NCBI GenBank assembly: GCA_963816955.1
Contig: CAWFME010000004.1
Coordinates: 372,001-436,000 of the forward strand
Direction of reading: 5' to 3'
Length of the DNA stretch: 64,000 nt
Origin: DATFQI01 sp963816955
GTDB lineage: Bacteria > Actinomycetota > Thermoleophilia > Solirubrobacterales > Solirubrobacteraceae
Positions within the stretch are counted from its first letter, which is position 1. Each line of letters begins with the position of its first letter. The translations under genes were made by a program, and so were the position numbers. Shown piece by piece: positions 33,441 to 42,914 of this stretch. The notes beneath the pieces were generated by a model. The model was not told where the DNA came from and made no database searches. It was given only the letters and a program-made list of their open reading frames with translations.

Positions 33441-35982
33441 TCAGCTCTGCGCGCGCAGCGCGACGACCGCGATGTCGTCGCGCGGCGCGGGCTGGACCCC
33501 GAGCGCCTCGCGCACGGCGTGGTCCACGACCTCCTGGGGCGAGCCGCCGGCCGCCCCGCGCAGCACGTCCGCCAGCTCGGCCGGGCCCCACACGTCGTGC
33601 GGTGCGCCCGCCTCGGTGAGCCCGTCCGTGTAGAGCACGATCGTGTCGCCGGGGTGCAGCTCGCCCGCCCGGTCGTGCAGCTCCGGGCGCTCGACGAGGC
33701 CGAGCAGCGTGCCGGGCGTGCCGAGCTCCTCGACCGACCCGTCGGCGCGCAGGATCGCCGGCAGGGGATGGCCGCCGACGGCGACCGTCGCGCGCGCCGG
33801 GGAGCGCGAGAGGTCCAGGTGCAGGCAGGCGATCGTGCAGAAGCGGCCGACCAGCTCGGGCGTCTCCTGGCGCATCATCGCCTCGCCCAGCAGCCGCAGG
33901 ATCGCCGCGGGCGAGCGCCGCCGCACGGCCGCGGCGCGGATCGTGTACCGGGCCATGGCCGTCACGGCGGCCGCCTCGGCCCCCTTGCCGCAGACGTCGC
34001 CGACGACCGCGTACCACTGGTCCTCGGCGGTGTTGAAGACGTCGTAGAAGTCGCCGCCGACCTCGGTGCCCGCGCTCGCCGAGCGGTAGACGGCGGCCAG
34101 CTCGAAGCCCGGCACCTCGGGCAGCGCCGGGGGCAGCAGGGAGGACTGGAGCGTGCGGGCGATCGCCGAGCGGGCGGCATAAAGGCGCGCGTTCTCGACC
34201 GCTGTCGCGGCGCGCGAGGCGAGGCTCTCGGCCAGCGCCAGGTCGGCGTCGTCGAACTGGTGGCCCGTCTCCGCGCTCACGAACGAGACGACGCCGAGCA
34301 CCGTGCCGTGCGCGATCATCGGCACGACCATCGCCGACGTCATGCCGATCGAGCGCAGCAGGCCGAGGTGCTCCTCGTCCTGGGCCGCGGCGACCAGCAG
34401 CTCGTCGCTGATCTCGGGGTAGACCTCCGAGCGCCCGCTGCGCATCACCGCGTACGCCCCTGACGGGCTCGCCGGATCGGGCGGGTAGCGCTCGGCGATC
34501 TCGAGCACCTCTGTGACCTTGCGCGGGTCGGCGTGCGTCGTCGCCAGCCGCTTGAGCCGCCCGTCGACGATCGCGTCGACCGCGCACCAGTCGGCGATGT
34601 CGGGCACCGCCAGCCGGGCGACCGCAGCCAGCGTCTCCTCGTAGTCGAGCGAGCCGGCGAGCACGCGCCCCGCCTCGGCGAGGAAGCGCTGACCCTGCTC
34701 GGCGCGCTTGAGCTCCGTGACGTCCTCGATCACGTTGATCGCGAGCCGCACGCGGCCGTCGGGCTCGAAGACGGGGGTCGCCTTCACGCGCGACCAGCGC
34801 CACTCGCGCGTGCCGGCCATCCGGCTGCGGACGACGAGCGGCTCGGGCTGCTCGCCGGACATCGCGCGGCGCCCCGGAAGGCGCTCGATCGAGAGCGGCC
34901 CGCCGTCCTCGTCGGTCATCTCGAAGCGGGAGATGATCTGGCCCGGCGCCGCGGAGAGCAGCTCCTCGACGCTGTCGTAGCCCGTGATCGCCACCGCGGC
35001 GGCGTTGGCGTAGACGAGCGTGCCGTCGGGCGCCTGGGCGGTGACCGCGTCGGCCACGCCGCCGAGGATCGTGTTGACCTCGTCGCCGGCCAGGTGCGCC
35101 GCGACCGCGGCCTCGCTGAGCTCCTGGTACAGCCGAGCGTTGTCGAGCGCGAGCGCGCAACGGTCGGCGAGCTGCTGGGCGAGCGCCATGTCCGCCTCGC
35201 CGTAGCGCCGCCCCGACTCGGCCATCGCGAGCGCGAGGTCGCCGATCACGCGGCCGCGGGCGCGCAGCGGGACGATCAGCAGCGAGGTGAAGCCCATGCC
35301 CTCCAGCACCTCGCGCTGGCGCGGGTCGGGCGCGGCGATCTCCACGAAGTCGGGCGGGAGCTCGGGGATCAGCTGCGGCTCGCCCGTGCGGATCACCTGC
35401 GGCGAGCCGACCGGCGAGTCCATGTCGAGCGGGTACAGGCGGACGTACTCCTCGGCGATCGGCCGCTTGGCCGGGTCCGCGACCGCCATCGCGTCGCGGG
35501 CGAGCGTGCCGTCGGGCTGCAGCAGCTCGACGAATCCCGAGGTCGGCGAACGCGGGGACCGCCGCCTCGGCGACGGAGTTCGCGACCTCCTCCGGGTCCA
35601 GCGAGGCGCCGAGTTGCGAGGACGCCTCGGCCAGCAGCGTCGCGCGCCGCCGCGCCTCGTCGAGCTCCGTGACGTCCTCGAAGGTCACGAACGCGACGTC
35701 GCCGGCATCGCCGAGCGCGACCGTGCTCGCCGAGACGACGATCGAGCGGCGCCCGGCCGGGGTCTCCCAGTCCATCGGCACGTCCTGGAAGCGCTCGCCG
35801 CGGGCGGCGCGCGCCACGAAGCCCGCGTCCCCGGCCTTGTCCAACCGGCCACCGGCGAGCCGCTGCGCCGCGGGGTTGACGTACAGGACCCGCGCCGTGC
35901 CCGGCTCGATCAGCAGCAGGGGCGTGGGGACGGCGTCGAGGACGGGCTCGAGCTGGGAGAGCGAGCCGACCTCGACGCTCAT
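33441..35982 (-). CDS. PAS-GAF-PAS-GAF-PP2C phosphatase (RsbU/RsbP-like); one-base insertion near 35540
   Basis: About 846 aa if corrected. The order is PAS (about 8-110), GAF (about 125-290), PAS (about 300-420), GAF (about 440-590) and a C-terminal SpoIIE-type PP2C domain with GGDFYDVF (metal-binding Asp) and VGDVCGKG. In the family these phosphatases dephosphorylate STAS antagonists and so switch on sigma-B factors; PAS/GAF domains sense redox, light or small molecules. Removing one G near 35540 (CTCGGGATTC) joins FADLG to FVELLQPDG. It is the only PP2C here. Confidence 0.9.
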
Positions 35983-35991
35983 TCCCTCAGT

Positions 35992-36501
35992 CTATGCGAG
36001 ACCTTCCTGCTCGTACTCGCGCAGGAAGCCCTCGAACAGGCGCCGGTGGCCCTCCTCGTCGCGCAGGATGGCGATGACCATGTCGTTGGTCACCGGGTCG
36101 ATCTCGTCGGTGAACTCGATGATCCGGTTGTAGTGCTCGATCGCGCCGGTCTCGGCCTCGATCACGCCCTTGATGACGTGGACGATGTCCGTCTGCTGCG
36201 CGGGCGGCTGCAGGTAGGTCTGCTCGGGCGTGAACTCCATCGAGCCCGGGACCGTCCCATAGAGCTCCTTGATGCGGTTGGCGAACTCCTGCGCGTGCCC
36301 GAGCTCCTCCTGGACGTCCTCCTTGAGGGACTCGATGATCTCCTGGGCGCGCACGCCGTCGGGGTTGATCGAGTTCGTGACGTAGCTCATCACCGTCTCG
36401 ATCTCCATGAAGTAGGCCTTCTTGAGCATCTCGATGAGCTCTTCGCGGACCTCCGCGCGCTCGTCGGCGAGGATGCCCTCGGAGGAGGAGCGGACTGGCA
36501 T
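35992..36501 (-). CDS. Ferritin-like/DUF892-type diiron protein
   Basis: 169 aa from the ATG at 36501 (AAGGAG 8 bases upstream). Four-helix bundle with the diiron ligands spread as in ferritin-like proteins: FMEIET (about 34), EELGHAQEF (about 67), EAETGAIEHYN and DEEGHRRLFEGF. Probably iron oxidation/storage or DNA protection in oxidative stress. A GGGTAG box lies 40 bases upstream. Confidence 0.85.
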   Translation of the reverse strand: MPVRSSSEGILADERAEVREELIEMLKKAYFMEIETVMSYVTNSINPDGVRAQEIIESLKEDVQEELGHAQEFANRIKELYGTVPGSMEFTPEQTYLQPPAQQTDIVHVIKGVIEAETGAIEHYNRIIEFTDEIDPVTNDMVIAILRDEEGHRRLFEGFLREYEQEGLA

Positions 36502-36540
36502 CTGGGGTCTCCTTGTTCGTTCTCGGCTTCTCGTCACCAC

Positions 36541-36546
36541 CTACCC
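36541..36546 (-). promoter_or_regulatory. GGGTAG box upstream of ferritin-like gene
   Basis: GGGTAG on the minus strand followed by GTGGTGACG, a run also found near the GGGTAG upstream of the Crp-family gene at 38436. The -35 is not clear. Confidence 0.35.
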
Positions 36547-36590
36547 GGCGCGCCGTTTCCCTAATGGAAGGGGTGGGCAGGCCTCACCCC

Positions 36591-37646
36591 ATGCGGATCG
36601 TCGTCACGGGCGCCACGGGCAATGTGGGCACCGCGCTGTTGCGCTCGTTCGCGGCCGACGAGCGCGTCGAGGAGATCGTCGGCATCGCCCGGCGGCTGCC
36701 GGACTGGCGGAACCCGCGCACGCGCTGGGTGCGCGCCGACGTCGCCGCCGACCCGATCGAGCCCCACTTCGCGGGCGCGGACGCCGTCGTCCATCTCGCC
36801 TGGCTGATCCAGCCCTCGCGGGACGAGGCCGAGCTCGAGCGCGTCAACGTCGAGGGCTCGCGGCGCGTGTTCGAGGCCGCGGCGCAGGCCGGCGCCGGCG
36901 CGCTGATCCACGCCTCCTCGGTCGGCGCCTACTCGCCGGGCCCGAAGGACCGGCGGGTCGACGAGTCGTGGCCGACGGACGGCATCGAGACGTCCTTCTA
37001 CTCGCGCCACAAGGCGCTCGCCGAGCGCGCGCTGGACGACCTGGAGGCGCGCCACCCCGAGCTGCGCGTCGCGCGGCTGCGGCCCGGCCTGATCTTCCAG
37101 CGCAGCGCCGCGCAGGAGATCCGCCGGCTGTTCGCGGGTCCGCTGCTGCCCTCGCCGCTGCTGCACCCGCGGCTGCTGCCCGTGCTCCCGGTCACCGACC
37201 GGCTCGTGCTCCAGGTCGTGCACGCCGACGACGTCGCCGAGGCCTACCGGCTCGCCGCCACCGACCCGGATGCCCGCGGGGCCTACAACGTGGCCGCCGA
37301 GCCGGTGCTCGGCCCGGCGCAGCTCGGCGAGCTGCTCGGGGCGCGGCCCGTGCGCGTGCCGCCGCGGGTCCTGCGCGCCGCCGCGGACTGGACGTGGCGC
37401 GCCCGGCTGCAGCCGACGCCGCCCGGCTGGCTGGACATGGGGCTCGGTGTGCCGACGATGGACGTCTCGCGCGCCCGCGACGAGCTCGGCTGGACGCCGC
37501 GCCGCGGCGCGGGCGAGACGCTGCTGGAGCTGCTGGACGGGATGCGCCGCCGCGACGGCGGAGCGACGCCCCCGCTGGCGGCGGGCGCGGGCGGGCCGCT
37601 GCGCGTGCGCGAGCTGCGCACGGGCGTCGGCCGCGTCAATCCCTGA
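36591..37646 (+). CDS. NAD-dependent epimerase/dehydratase (extended SDR)
   Basis: 351 aa. Rossmann motif TGATGNVGTALL at residues 6-17, catalytic Ser in HASSVGAYS and YSRHK as the Tyr-x-x-x-Lys pair (about 139-143). Extended-SDR length, with a substrate-binding C-terminal half. Substrate unknown; such proteins act on nucleotide sugars or steroids. Ends convergent with the Crp-family gene with an 11-base overlap. Confidence 0.85.
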   Translation: MRIVVTGATGNVGTALLRSFAADERVEEIVGIARRLPDWRNPRTRWVRADVAADPIEPHFAGADAVVHLAWLIQPSRDEAELERVNVEGSRRVFEAAAQAGAGALIHASSVGAYSPGPKDRRVDESWPTDGIETSFYSRHKALAERALDDLEARHPELRVARLRPGLIFQRSAAQEIRRLFAGPLLPSPLLHPRLLPVLPVTDRLVLQVVHADDVAEAYRLAATDPDARGAYNVAAEPVLGPAQLGELLGARPVRVPPRVLRAAADWTWRARLQPTPPGWLDMGLGVPTMDVSRARDELGWTPRRGAGETLLELLDGMRRRDGGATPPLAAGAGGPLRVRELRTGVGRVNP

Positions 37647-38436
37647 GCTGGACGGCGCCCGGTGTGCGCTCGAAGCGGCGCGACGAGCGCATCAGGTCGC
37701 TCTGTGTCGGGGGCCGGCGCGCGAGCGTCTCGGCGTCCGGCGGATCGCCCTGCAGCAGCCACGCGCCGTCGGAGCGCCGGATCAGCTCGCCGCGCTCGGC
37801 GAGCTCCGCCAGCGCGGTCGAGACCGTCGGCCGCCGGGCGCCGACGAGCTGCCCGAGCACGCGGTGGGTCAGCGCCAGCGGCACGATCACGCCCTGGCCG
37901 GTGACGCGGCCCCAGCGCTCGGCCAGGTGCCAGAAGAGGGCCCGCAGGCGGCGGTCGACGCGGGTGAGCTGGGAGATCGCCTGGGTGGTGGCCAGGCGGA
38001 TCGAGCGCTCGCCGAAGCGCTCGAGCAGCACGGAGGTGATCTCGGGATAGCGGGCGAGCTCGACCGCGAAGTGGCGGTCCAGCGCGGCCACGGTGACCGG
38101 CGAGAGCACCGACCAGACGGCCTCGACCGGCAGCAGGCTCGCCCGGTTGCCGGTCTGCCACGGGCGGATGACATCGCCGGGGCCGAGCAGCTCGGCGCTC
38201 ACCTGGTCGGCGACGATGAGCTCGCGCGAGAGGACGCCGTCGAGGATCAGGAGGCCGACGTGGTCGCCGGACGTGCCGCTCAGGCGGGCGACGTCCCAGG
38301 GGCCCGTCGGGACCTGGTAGGTGCGGACCGTGAGCTCGCGCTCCGCCTCGGTCCGCCGCGACTCGGAAAGGAGCATCCCGAGGTCCGGGTCGGCCTCGAG
38401 CAACTGCACCGTTCCAGGCGCTCTCGTCATGCGCAT
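37636..38436 (-). CDS. Crp/Fnr-family transcriptional regulator
   Basis: 266 aa from an ATG at 38436 (another ATG at 38430). N-terminal cyclic-nucleotide-binding-like beta barrel (LLGPGDVIRPWQ), central dimer helix and C-terminal Crp-type HTH (THRVLGQLVGARRPTVSTAL). The cNMP-binding arginine signature is not obvious, so the ligand may differ from cAMP. A GGGTAG box lies 25 bases upstream. Confidence 0.85.
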   Translation of the reverse strand: MRMTRAPGTVQLLEADPDLGMLLSESRRTEAERELTVRTYQVPTGPWDVARLSGTSGDHVGLLILDGVLSRELIVADQVSAELLGPGDVIRPWQTGNRASLLPVEAVWSVLSPVTVAALDRHFAVELARYPEITSVLLERFGERSIRLATTQAISQLTRVDRRLRALFWHLAERWGRVTGQGVIVPLALTHRVLGQLVGARRPTVSTALAELAERGELIRRSDGAWLLQGDPPDAETLARRPPTQSDLMRSSRRFERTPGAVQLRD

Positions 38437-38460
38437 CGCTACTCCCGTCACCACCTTCCC

Positions 38461-38466
38461 CTACCC
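38461..38466 (-). promoter_or_regulatory. GGGTAG box upstream of Crp-family gene
   Basis: GGGTAG on the minus strand, 25 bases before the ATG at 38436. GATT 12 bases further upstream is the nearest -35-like sequence. Confidence 0.3.
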
Positions 38467-38513
38467 ACCGGCGCCAGAAATCAGACGCCGGTGGGGGGAG
38501 GTGCTTCCCGCTG

Positions 38514-39305
38514 CTAGTCGACGAAGCCGACGCGGTCGACCTTGCGGTGGTAGCGCTCCCCGGCCTTGCCGCCGACCACGGCCGCCAGCAGGGTCCCGAG
38601 CACGACCGCGGCCAGCGCGATCGCGCCGCCGGTCGTCAGCGTGGAGTCGCCGACGGGCAGCGACGGGAGGTTGAGCTGCTCGAGCACGTTGTACTCCGAG
38701 CCGAGGATCACGGCGGCGAGCGCGAGCGCGATCGTCACGATGATGCCGAACATCCAGGCGCCGAAGCCCTGGCGCGCGCCGTCGAAGCGCGACATGCGGC
38801 CGGCCACGTAGCCGCCGCAGTAGTAGGCGATCATGAGCACCACGAGCAGCGCGATCGCGCCCCCGAGGCCGATCGTCTCGGCGTTGCTCGTCGCGTCGCT
38901 CTCCGACACGTTCTGGGTCAGGCCGACGGCGGCGCCGGCCGCAGCGAGGATCGCCGCGAGCAGCGAGCCGAGGCCGACGGCCACGAGCCAGCCGAAGAAG
39001 GCGGCGCCCCAGTTGATGCCGCCGAACTCCTCGCGCTGACGGGCGCGGGCGGCGTGCATGTGCTCACGGGTGCCGACGGCGCCGCCGGCCGTGGCCGCGG
39101 TGGAGCCGCGCGCCGGGACGTGCCTGCGGGTGGCCGGCTCCTCGGCCTTCGCCTCGTCGCGCGCCCGCGTGTGGGCGGGCTCGCTGTCCATCGCGGTGGT
39201 GCGGGTCTCCGACGGCCGCTCCGCGACGGCGGTCCGGCCGTTGGTGGGGCGCGCCTCGCGGTCGGTGGCGGTCCTTTCCGGATCCCTCTTGAAGCGTTCG
39301 AACAC
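38514..39305 (-). CDS. Multi-pass membrane protein with charged N-terminal extension
   Basis: 263 aa. About 95 hydrophilic, Arg/Glu/Thr-rich residues precede four membrane helices (near 103-125, 150-170, 190-207 and 230-250), with two conserved Gly-rich loops (GGYVAGRMSRFDGA, KAGERYHRKVD). Similar to TIGR04086/YrzE-type proteins, but I cannot name the family. The GTG at 39305 is preceded by GGGAGG at good spacing. Function unknown. Confidence 0.72.
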   Translation of the reverse strand: MFERFKRDPERTATDREARPTNGRTAVAERPSETRTTAMDSEPAHTRARDEAKAEEPATRRHVPARGSTAATAGGAVGTREHMHAARARQREEFGGINWGAAFFGWLVAVGLGSLLAAILAAAGAAVGLTQNVSESDATSNAETIGLGGAIALLVVLMIAYYCGGYVAGRMSRFDGARQGFGAWMFGIIVTIALALAAVILGSEYNVLEQLNLPSLPVGDSTLTTGGAIALAAVVLGTLLAAVVGGKAGERYHRKVDRVGFVD

Positions 39306-39422
39306 GGGTCATTCCTCCCTTGAAGGTCTTGCTTTGATGGTTCCCGTCGATCGCCTGTGATCAAACGCACGAGCGGCGGCCGACGTTTCATCGCACGCCG
39401 TTCCGGTGAGTCATTCACAGTG

Positions 39423-40481
39423 ATGACCACAGCCAGTGAAGCCTCGGGCGGGCCCATCGCGGCGCTGATCGACCGAGGGGAGGAGCGAGGCTGCCTCGAT
39501 CTCTCCGAGGTCGACGAGCTGGCGCAGGCGCTCGATCTCGAGGACAACGAGCTCGGCAACCTCTACGAGCAGCTGCAGGTGCGCGGGATCGACCTGCGCG
39601 ACGACTGCGGCCGGGAGGACGCGGTCGCCGCTCCGGTGGACGACGCCGCGCTCGCGACCGTCACCACGGACACGCTGCAGCTGTTCCTCAACGAGATCGG
39701 TCGCCACCAGCTGCTGACGCCGGCGGAGGAGATCGAGCTCGCGAAGCGCATCGAGCGCGGCGACCTCGCCGCCAAGGACCGCATGATCAACGCGAACCTG
39801 CGGCTCGTCGTCTCGATCGCGAAGAAGTACCAGGGCTCGGAGCTGACGCTGCTCGACCTCATCCAGGAGGGCATCCTGGGCCTGATCCGCGCCGTCGAGA
39901 AGTTCGACTGGCGCCGCGGCTATCGCTTCTCCACCTATGCGACGTGGTGGATCCGCCAGGCCGTCGAGCGCGGCATGGACGCGAAGGCGCGCACCATCAA
40001 GCTGCCGATCAACCTCGTGCGCACCCAGCGCAAGGTCGCCCGCGCGGAGAACGCGCTGGCGCTCAAGCTCGACCGCGCGCCGACGGACGGCGAGATCGCG
40101 GCGGAGGCCGGGATCGCGGTCGACGATCTGCACGCGCTGCGTGACGCGGCGCGGACCGTGACGTCGCTGGACCGCCCGCTCGGCGAAGAGGAGGACGCCG
40201 CATTCGGCGACCTGCTTCCGTCCGACGCGCCGCCGCCGGAGGACGTCGTGCACATCTCGCTGCGCGAGGAGACGCTCCGGCGCGCGCTGGGCGAGCTGCC
40301 CGAGCGCGAGCGGACGGTGGTCGAGATGCGCTACGGGATCGCGGGCGCTGATCCCACGCCGCTGCGCGAGATCGGCCGCCAGCTCGGCATCACGCCGGAG
40401 CGGGTGCGCCAGATCGAGTCCAAGGCGCTCGGCCGGCTCGGCCGGATGCGCGAGCTCGACGCGCTGCGCCAGGCGGCCTAG
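39423..40481 (+). CDS. RpoD-like sigma-70 factor (group 1/2)
   Basis: 352 aa. A short region 1.1 is followed by region 1.2 (DTLQLFLNEIGRHQLLTPAEE), region 2 with AAKDRMINANLRLVVSIAKKY and YATWWIRQAVER, region 3, and region 4 with ERVRQIESKALGRL. Full primary-sigma architecture, but shorter than housekeeping SigA, so it may be an SigA-like group 2 factor (HrdB/SigB type). Start ATG at 39423. Followed by a strong hairpin. Confidence 0.9.
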   Translation: MTTASEASGGPIAALIDRGEERGCLDLSEVDELAQALDLEDNELGNLYEQLQVRGIDLRDDCGREDAVAAPVDDAALATVTTDTLQLFLNEIGRHQLLTPAEEIELAKRIERGDLAAKDRMINANLRLVVSIAKKYQGSELTLLDLIQEGILGLIRAVEKFDWRRGYRFSTYATWWIRQAVERGMDAKARTIKLPINLVRTQRKVARAENALALKLDRAPTDGEIAAEAGIAVDDLHALRDAARTVTSLDRPLGEEEDAAFGDLLPSDAPPPEDVVHISLREETLRRALGELPERERTVVEMRYGIAGADPTPLREIGRQLGITPERVRQIESKALGRLGRMRELDALRQAA

Positions 40482-40487
40482 CGCCGC

Positions 40488-40509
40488 GCCGCGCGCTCCG
40501 GCGCGCGGC
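40488..40509. terminator. Bidirectional hairpin between convergent genes
   Basis: Perfect 9-bp stem GCCGCGCGC/GCGCGCGGC with a TCCG loop, between the sigma stop and the kinase stop. The right arm touches the stop of the minus-strand gene. Confidence 0.6.
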
Positions 40510-41000
40510 TAGACGGGCGGCTCGCCCGGCTCCCAGCGGCCGTCTTCGCCGACCTGGCCCGGGACGGGGTTCGAGTCGGCGGGATCGCCGTCGCGCACGT
40601 ACGTGAAGGTCATCCGGACCTCGGTGCCCTGGCCGGCCGTGCCGCGCAGCTCGAAGGCGTCCGACAGCGCCGCGATCAGCGGCAGGCCGAGGCCCAGCGC
40701 CGGCGGCTCGGTGCGGGCCGGCTTGGGCTGGATGCCCGCGCCGTGGTCGCGCACGACGATCGTCAGGTCCTCCTCGCCCGCGAGCATCTCGACCTCCAGC
40801 TCGCCGGCCTCCTCGTCGTAGGCGTGCACCACGACGTTCGTGCAGGCCTCGGTGACGGCCATCTTCATGTCCGACAGCACGGCTGCGTCGAAGGCCAGGG
40901 CGTCGGCCATCCCGGCGAGGGCCTGGCGGACCACCCCGACGCCCTCGGCCCGGGCGGGCATGTTGAGGACGACTTCGGGGGCGGGGCCGGCCTCGCTCAT
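40509..41000 (-). CDS. Anti-sigma kinase (RsbW-like GHKL ATPase)
   Basis: 163 aa. N-box AVTEACTNVVVHAY, G1 RDHGAGI, G2 GLGLPLIAALSD. Closely related to the kinase at 28697, with a longer C-terminal tail (DSNPVPGQVGEDGRWEPGEP). The ATG overlaps the STAS stop by 1 base (TGATG), so it is a coupled antagonist-kinase pair. Target sigma factor unknown; the three SigB-type factors here are candidates. Confidence 0.9.
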   Translation of the reverse strand: MSEAGPAPEVVLNMPARAEGVGVVRQALAGMADALAFDAAVLSDMKMAVTEACTNVVVHAYDEEAGELEVEMLAGEEDLTIVVRDHGAGIQPKPARTEPPALGLGLPLIAALSDAFELRGTAGQGTEVRMTFTYVRDGDPADSNPVPGQVGEDGRWEPGEPPV

Positions 41001-41377
41001 CAGCCCGTGCCGGCCACGCCGTTGGTGCGCGCCGCCTCGATCGCCTCGTCGCGGCCCCGCATGACCGGCAGCACCGGCACCAGGCCGGTGATGTCGAGGA
41101 TGCGCTGGACGCCCGGCTCGACGGTGTCGCCGACGCAGACCACGAAGCCCTGGGAGGATTCCAGCGCGCGCCGGCGCGCGTCCAGCAGCGCGCCGAGGAC
41201 GGACGAGTCGACGAAGGTGGCCGCCGTGAGGTCGACGACGATGCCGCCGCCGCGGTTCAGCGCCTCGTCGAGGCGCTCCCGCAGGGTGGGCGCGGTGTAG
41301 ATGTCGTGCTCGCCCTCGACGACGACGACGATGACGTCGCCGGCGGTGTCGTCGAGCACGATCGCGTTCGCTTCCAT
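41000..41377 (-). CDS. STAS-domain anti-sigma factor antagonist
   Basis: 125 aa. VEGEHDIYTAPTLRERLDE and the phospho-site AATFVDSSVLGALLD (about 57-70). First gene of the antagonist-kinase pair. GGGTAA lies 12 bases before the ATG in the same GGTTGGGTA context as the STAS gene at 28257. Confidence 0.9.
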   Translation of the reverse strand: MEANAIVLDDTAGDVIVVVVEGEHDIYTAPTLRERLDEALNRGGGIVVDLTAATFVDSSVLGALLDARRRALESSQGFVVCVGDTVEPGVQRILDITGLVPVLPVMRGRDEAIEAARTNGVAGTG

Positions 41378-41389
41378 CGCGCGGGCACA

Positions 41390-41395
41390 TTACCC
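41390..41395 (-). promoter_or_regulatory. GGGTAA box upstream of STAS-kinase operon
   Basis: GGTTGGGTAA on the minus strand, 12 bases before the ATG at 41377. A possible autoregulated sigma-B-type promoter. Confidence 0.4.
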
Positions 41396-41412
41396 AACCG
41401 CACGGCGCTCGG

Positions 41413-41418
41413 TACCGT
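41413..41418 (+). promoter_or_regulatory. -10 hexamer TACCGT, 9 bases before ligD ATG
   Basis: TANNNT match before the ATG at 41428. GGAGG overlaps the short gap but is too close (3 bases) to act as a normal ribosome site, so a leaderless start is likely. Confidence 0.4.
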
Positions 41419-41427
41419 TTGGAGGCG

Positions 41428-42858
41428 ATGGGCGACCGGCTGGGGCCCTACCGGGCCAAGCGCGACTTCGACGCGACGCCGGAGCCTGCTCCCGCCGAGG
41501 CGGCCGACGGGGACCTCCGGCGCTACGTGGTGCAGGAGCACCACGCCCGCTCGATGCACTGGGACCTGCGGCTCGAGCACGAGGGCACGCTCGCCTCCTG
41601 GGCGGTGCCGAAGGGGATCCCGCCCGATCCCGCGCGCAACCACCTCGCGGTGCGCACGGAGGACCATCCGCTCGAGTACCTCGAGTTCCACGGCGAGATC
41701 CCGGAGGGTTCCTACGGCGCCGGGACGATGCGGATCTGGGACCGCGGGACCTACGAGCTGCACAAGTTCCGCGAGGACGAGGTGATGGTCACCTTCCACG
41801 GGGAGCGGCTCGAGGGCCGCTACGTCCTGTTCCGCACGGGCGGGAAGAACTGGATGATCCACCGGATGGACCCGCCGCAGGACGCGGGCCGGGAGCCGAT
41901 GCCGTCGCGGCTCGCGCCGATGCTCGCGCGCACCGGGCCGCTCCCGCCCGACGACGGGCGCTGGGCGCACGAGGTCAAGTGGGACGGCGTGCGGGCGATC
42001 GGCTATGCGGAGGGCGGCCGCCTGAAGCTCGAGAGCCGCAACGGCAACGACATCACGCCCCGCTACCCGGAGCTGCGCGAGCTCGGCCGGGCGCTCGGCT
42101 CGCGCGAGGCGGTGCTCGACGGCGAGGTCGTGGCCTTCGGGCCCGACGGCAAGCCGAGCTTCCAGGTGCTCCAGAGCCGCATGCACGTGGCCTCCGAGAG
42201 CGCGCAGCGGCGCCTGGCGGCCGCGCACCCGGTCGCCTACGTGATCTTCGACCTGCTGTTCCTCGACGGCCACTCGCTGATGGACGAGCGCTACGACGAG
42301 CGCCGCGCCCGGCTGCTCGAGCTCGGGCTGAACGGGCCGAACTGGCAGACGCCGGCGCACCGCGTGGGCGACGGGGCGGCGCTGCTCGAGGCCACCCGCG
42401 CCCAGGGCCTGGAGGGCATCATCGCCAAGCGCCTCGACTGCCCGTACACGCCGGGTCGCCGCTCCCAGGGCTGGGTCAAGGTCAAGAACGTCCGCCGCAC
42501 GGAGGCCGTCATCGGCGGCTGGCTGGGCGGGGAGGGAGGCCGTGCGGGCCGCCTCGGCGCGCTCGTCGTCGGCTACTACGACGAGGAGGGCGCGCTGCGC
42601 TACGCCGGCCGCGTCGGCACGGGCTTCGACGACCGGGAGCTCGACCGCCTCGGCCGCCTGCTCGCGGACCGCTCGCGCTCCACCAGCCCGTTCGAGGGCC
42701 GCCAGCCCCCGAAGCTCACCCACTTCGTCGAGCCGGACCTCGTCGCGGCCGTCGACTTCGCGATGTGGACGTCTTCCAACACCCTTCGCGCACCCGTCTA
42801 CAAGGGCCTTCGGGACGACATCCCACCGACCGAGGTGCGAGGCCCCGCAGATTCGTAG
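41428..42858 (+). CDS. ligD: LigD 3'-phosphoesterase + ATP-dependent DNA ligase (no polymerase domain)
   Basis: 476 aa. N-terminal phosphoesterase domain (about 1-150): VVQEHHARSMHWDLRLEHEG with the His/Arg metal site. The ATP-dependent ligase follows, with the nucleotidyl Lys in EVKWDGVRAIGY (about 188), motif III-like VIFDLLFLDG, motif IV EGIIAKRLD and motif V WVKVKN. The OB fold completes the C-terminus. The polymerase domain is encoded separately at 55378, and Ku at 49474. This is the break-sealing end of non-homologous end joining. Confidence 0.94.
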   Translation: MGDRLGPYRAKRDFDATPEPAPAEAADGDLRRYVVQEHHARSMHWDLRLEHEGTLASWAVPKGIPPDPARNHLAVRTEDHPLEYLEFHGEIPEGSYGAGTMRIWDRGTYELHKFREDEVMVTFHGERLEGRYVLFRTGGKNWMIHRMDPPQDAGREPMPSRLAPMLARTGPLPPDDGRWAHEVKWDGVRAIGYAEGGRLKLESRNGNDITPRYPELRELGRALGSREAVLDGEVVAFGPDGKPSFQVLQSRMHVASESAQRRLAAAHPVAYVIFDLLFLDGHSLMDERYDERRARLLELGLNGPNWQTPAHRVGDGAALLEATRAQGLEGIIAKRLDCPYTPGRRSQGWVKVKNVRRTEAVIGGWLGGEGGRAGRLGALVVGYYDEEGALRYAGRVGTGFDDRELDRLGRLLADRSRSTSPFEGRQPPKLTHFVEPDLVAAVDFAMWTSSNTLRAPVYKGLRDDIPPTEVRGPADS

Positions 42859-42914
42859 CGCTTTCGTTGCTCGCGGGCGTTGTTCCGTTCACCCAGCCGC
42901 GCCACGCTCCACCC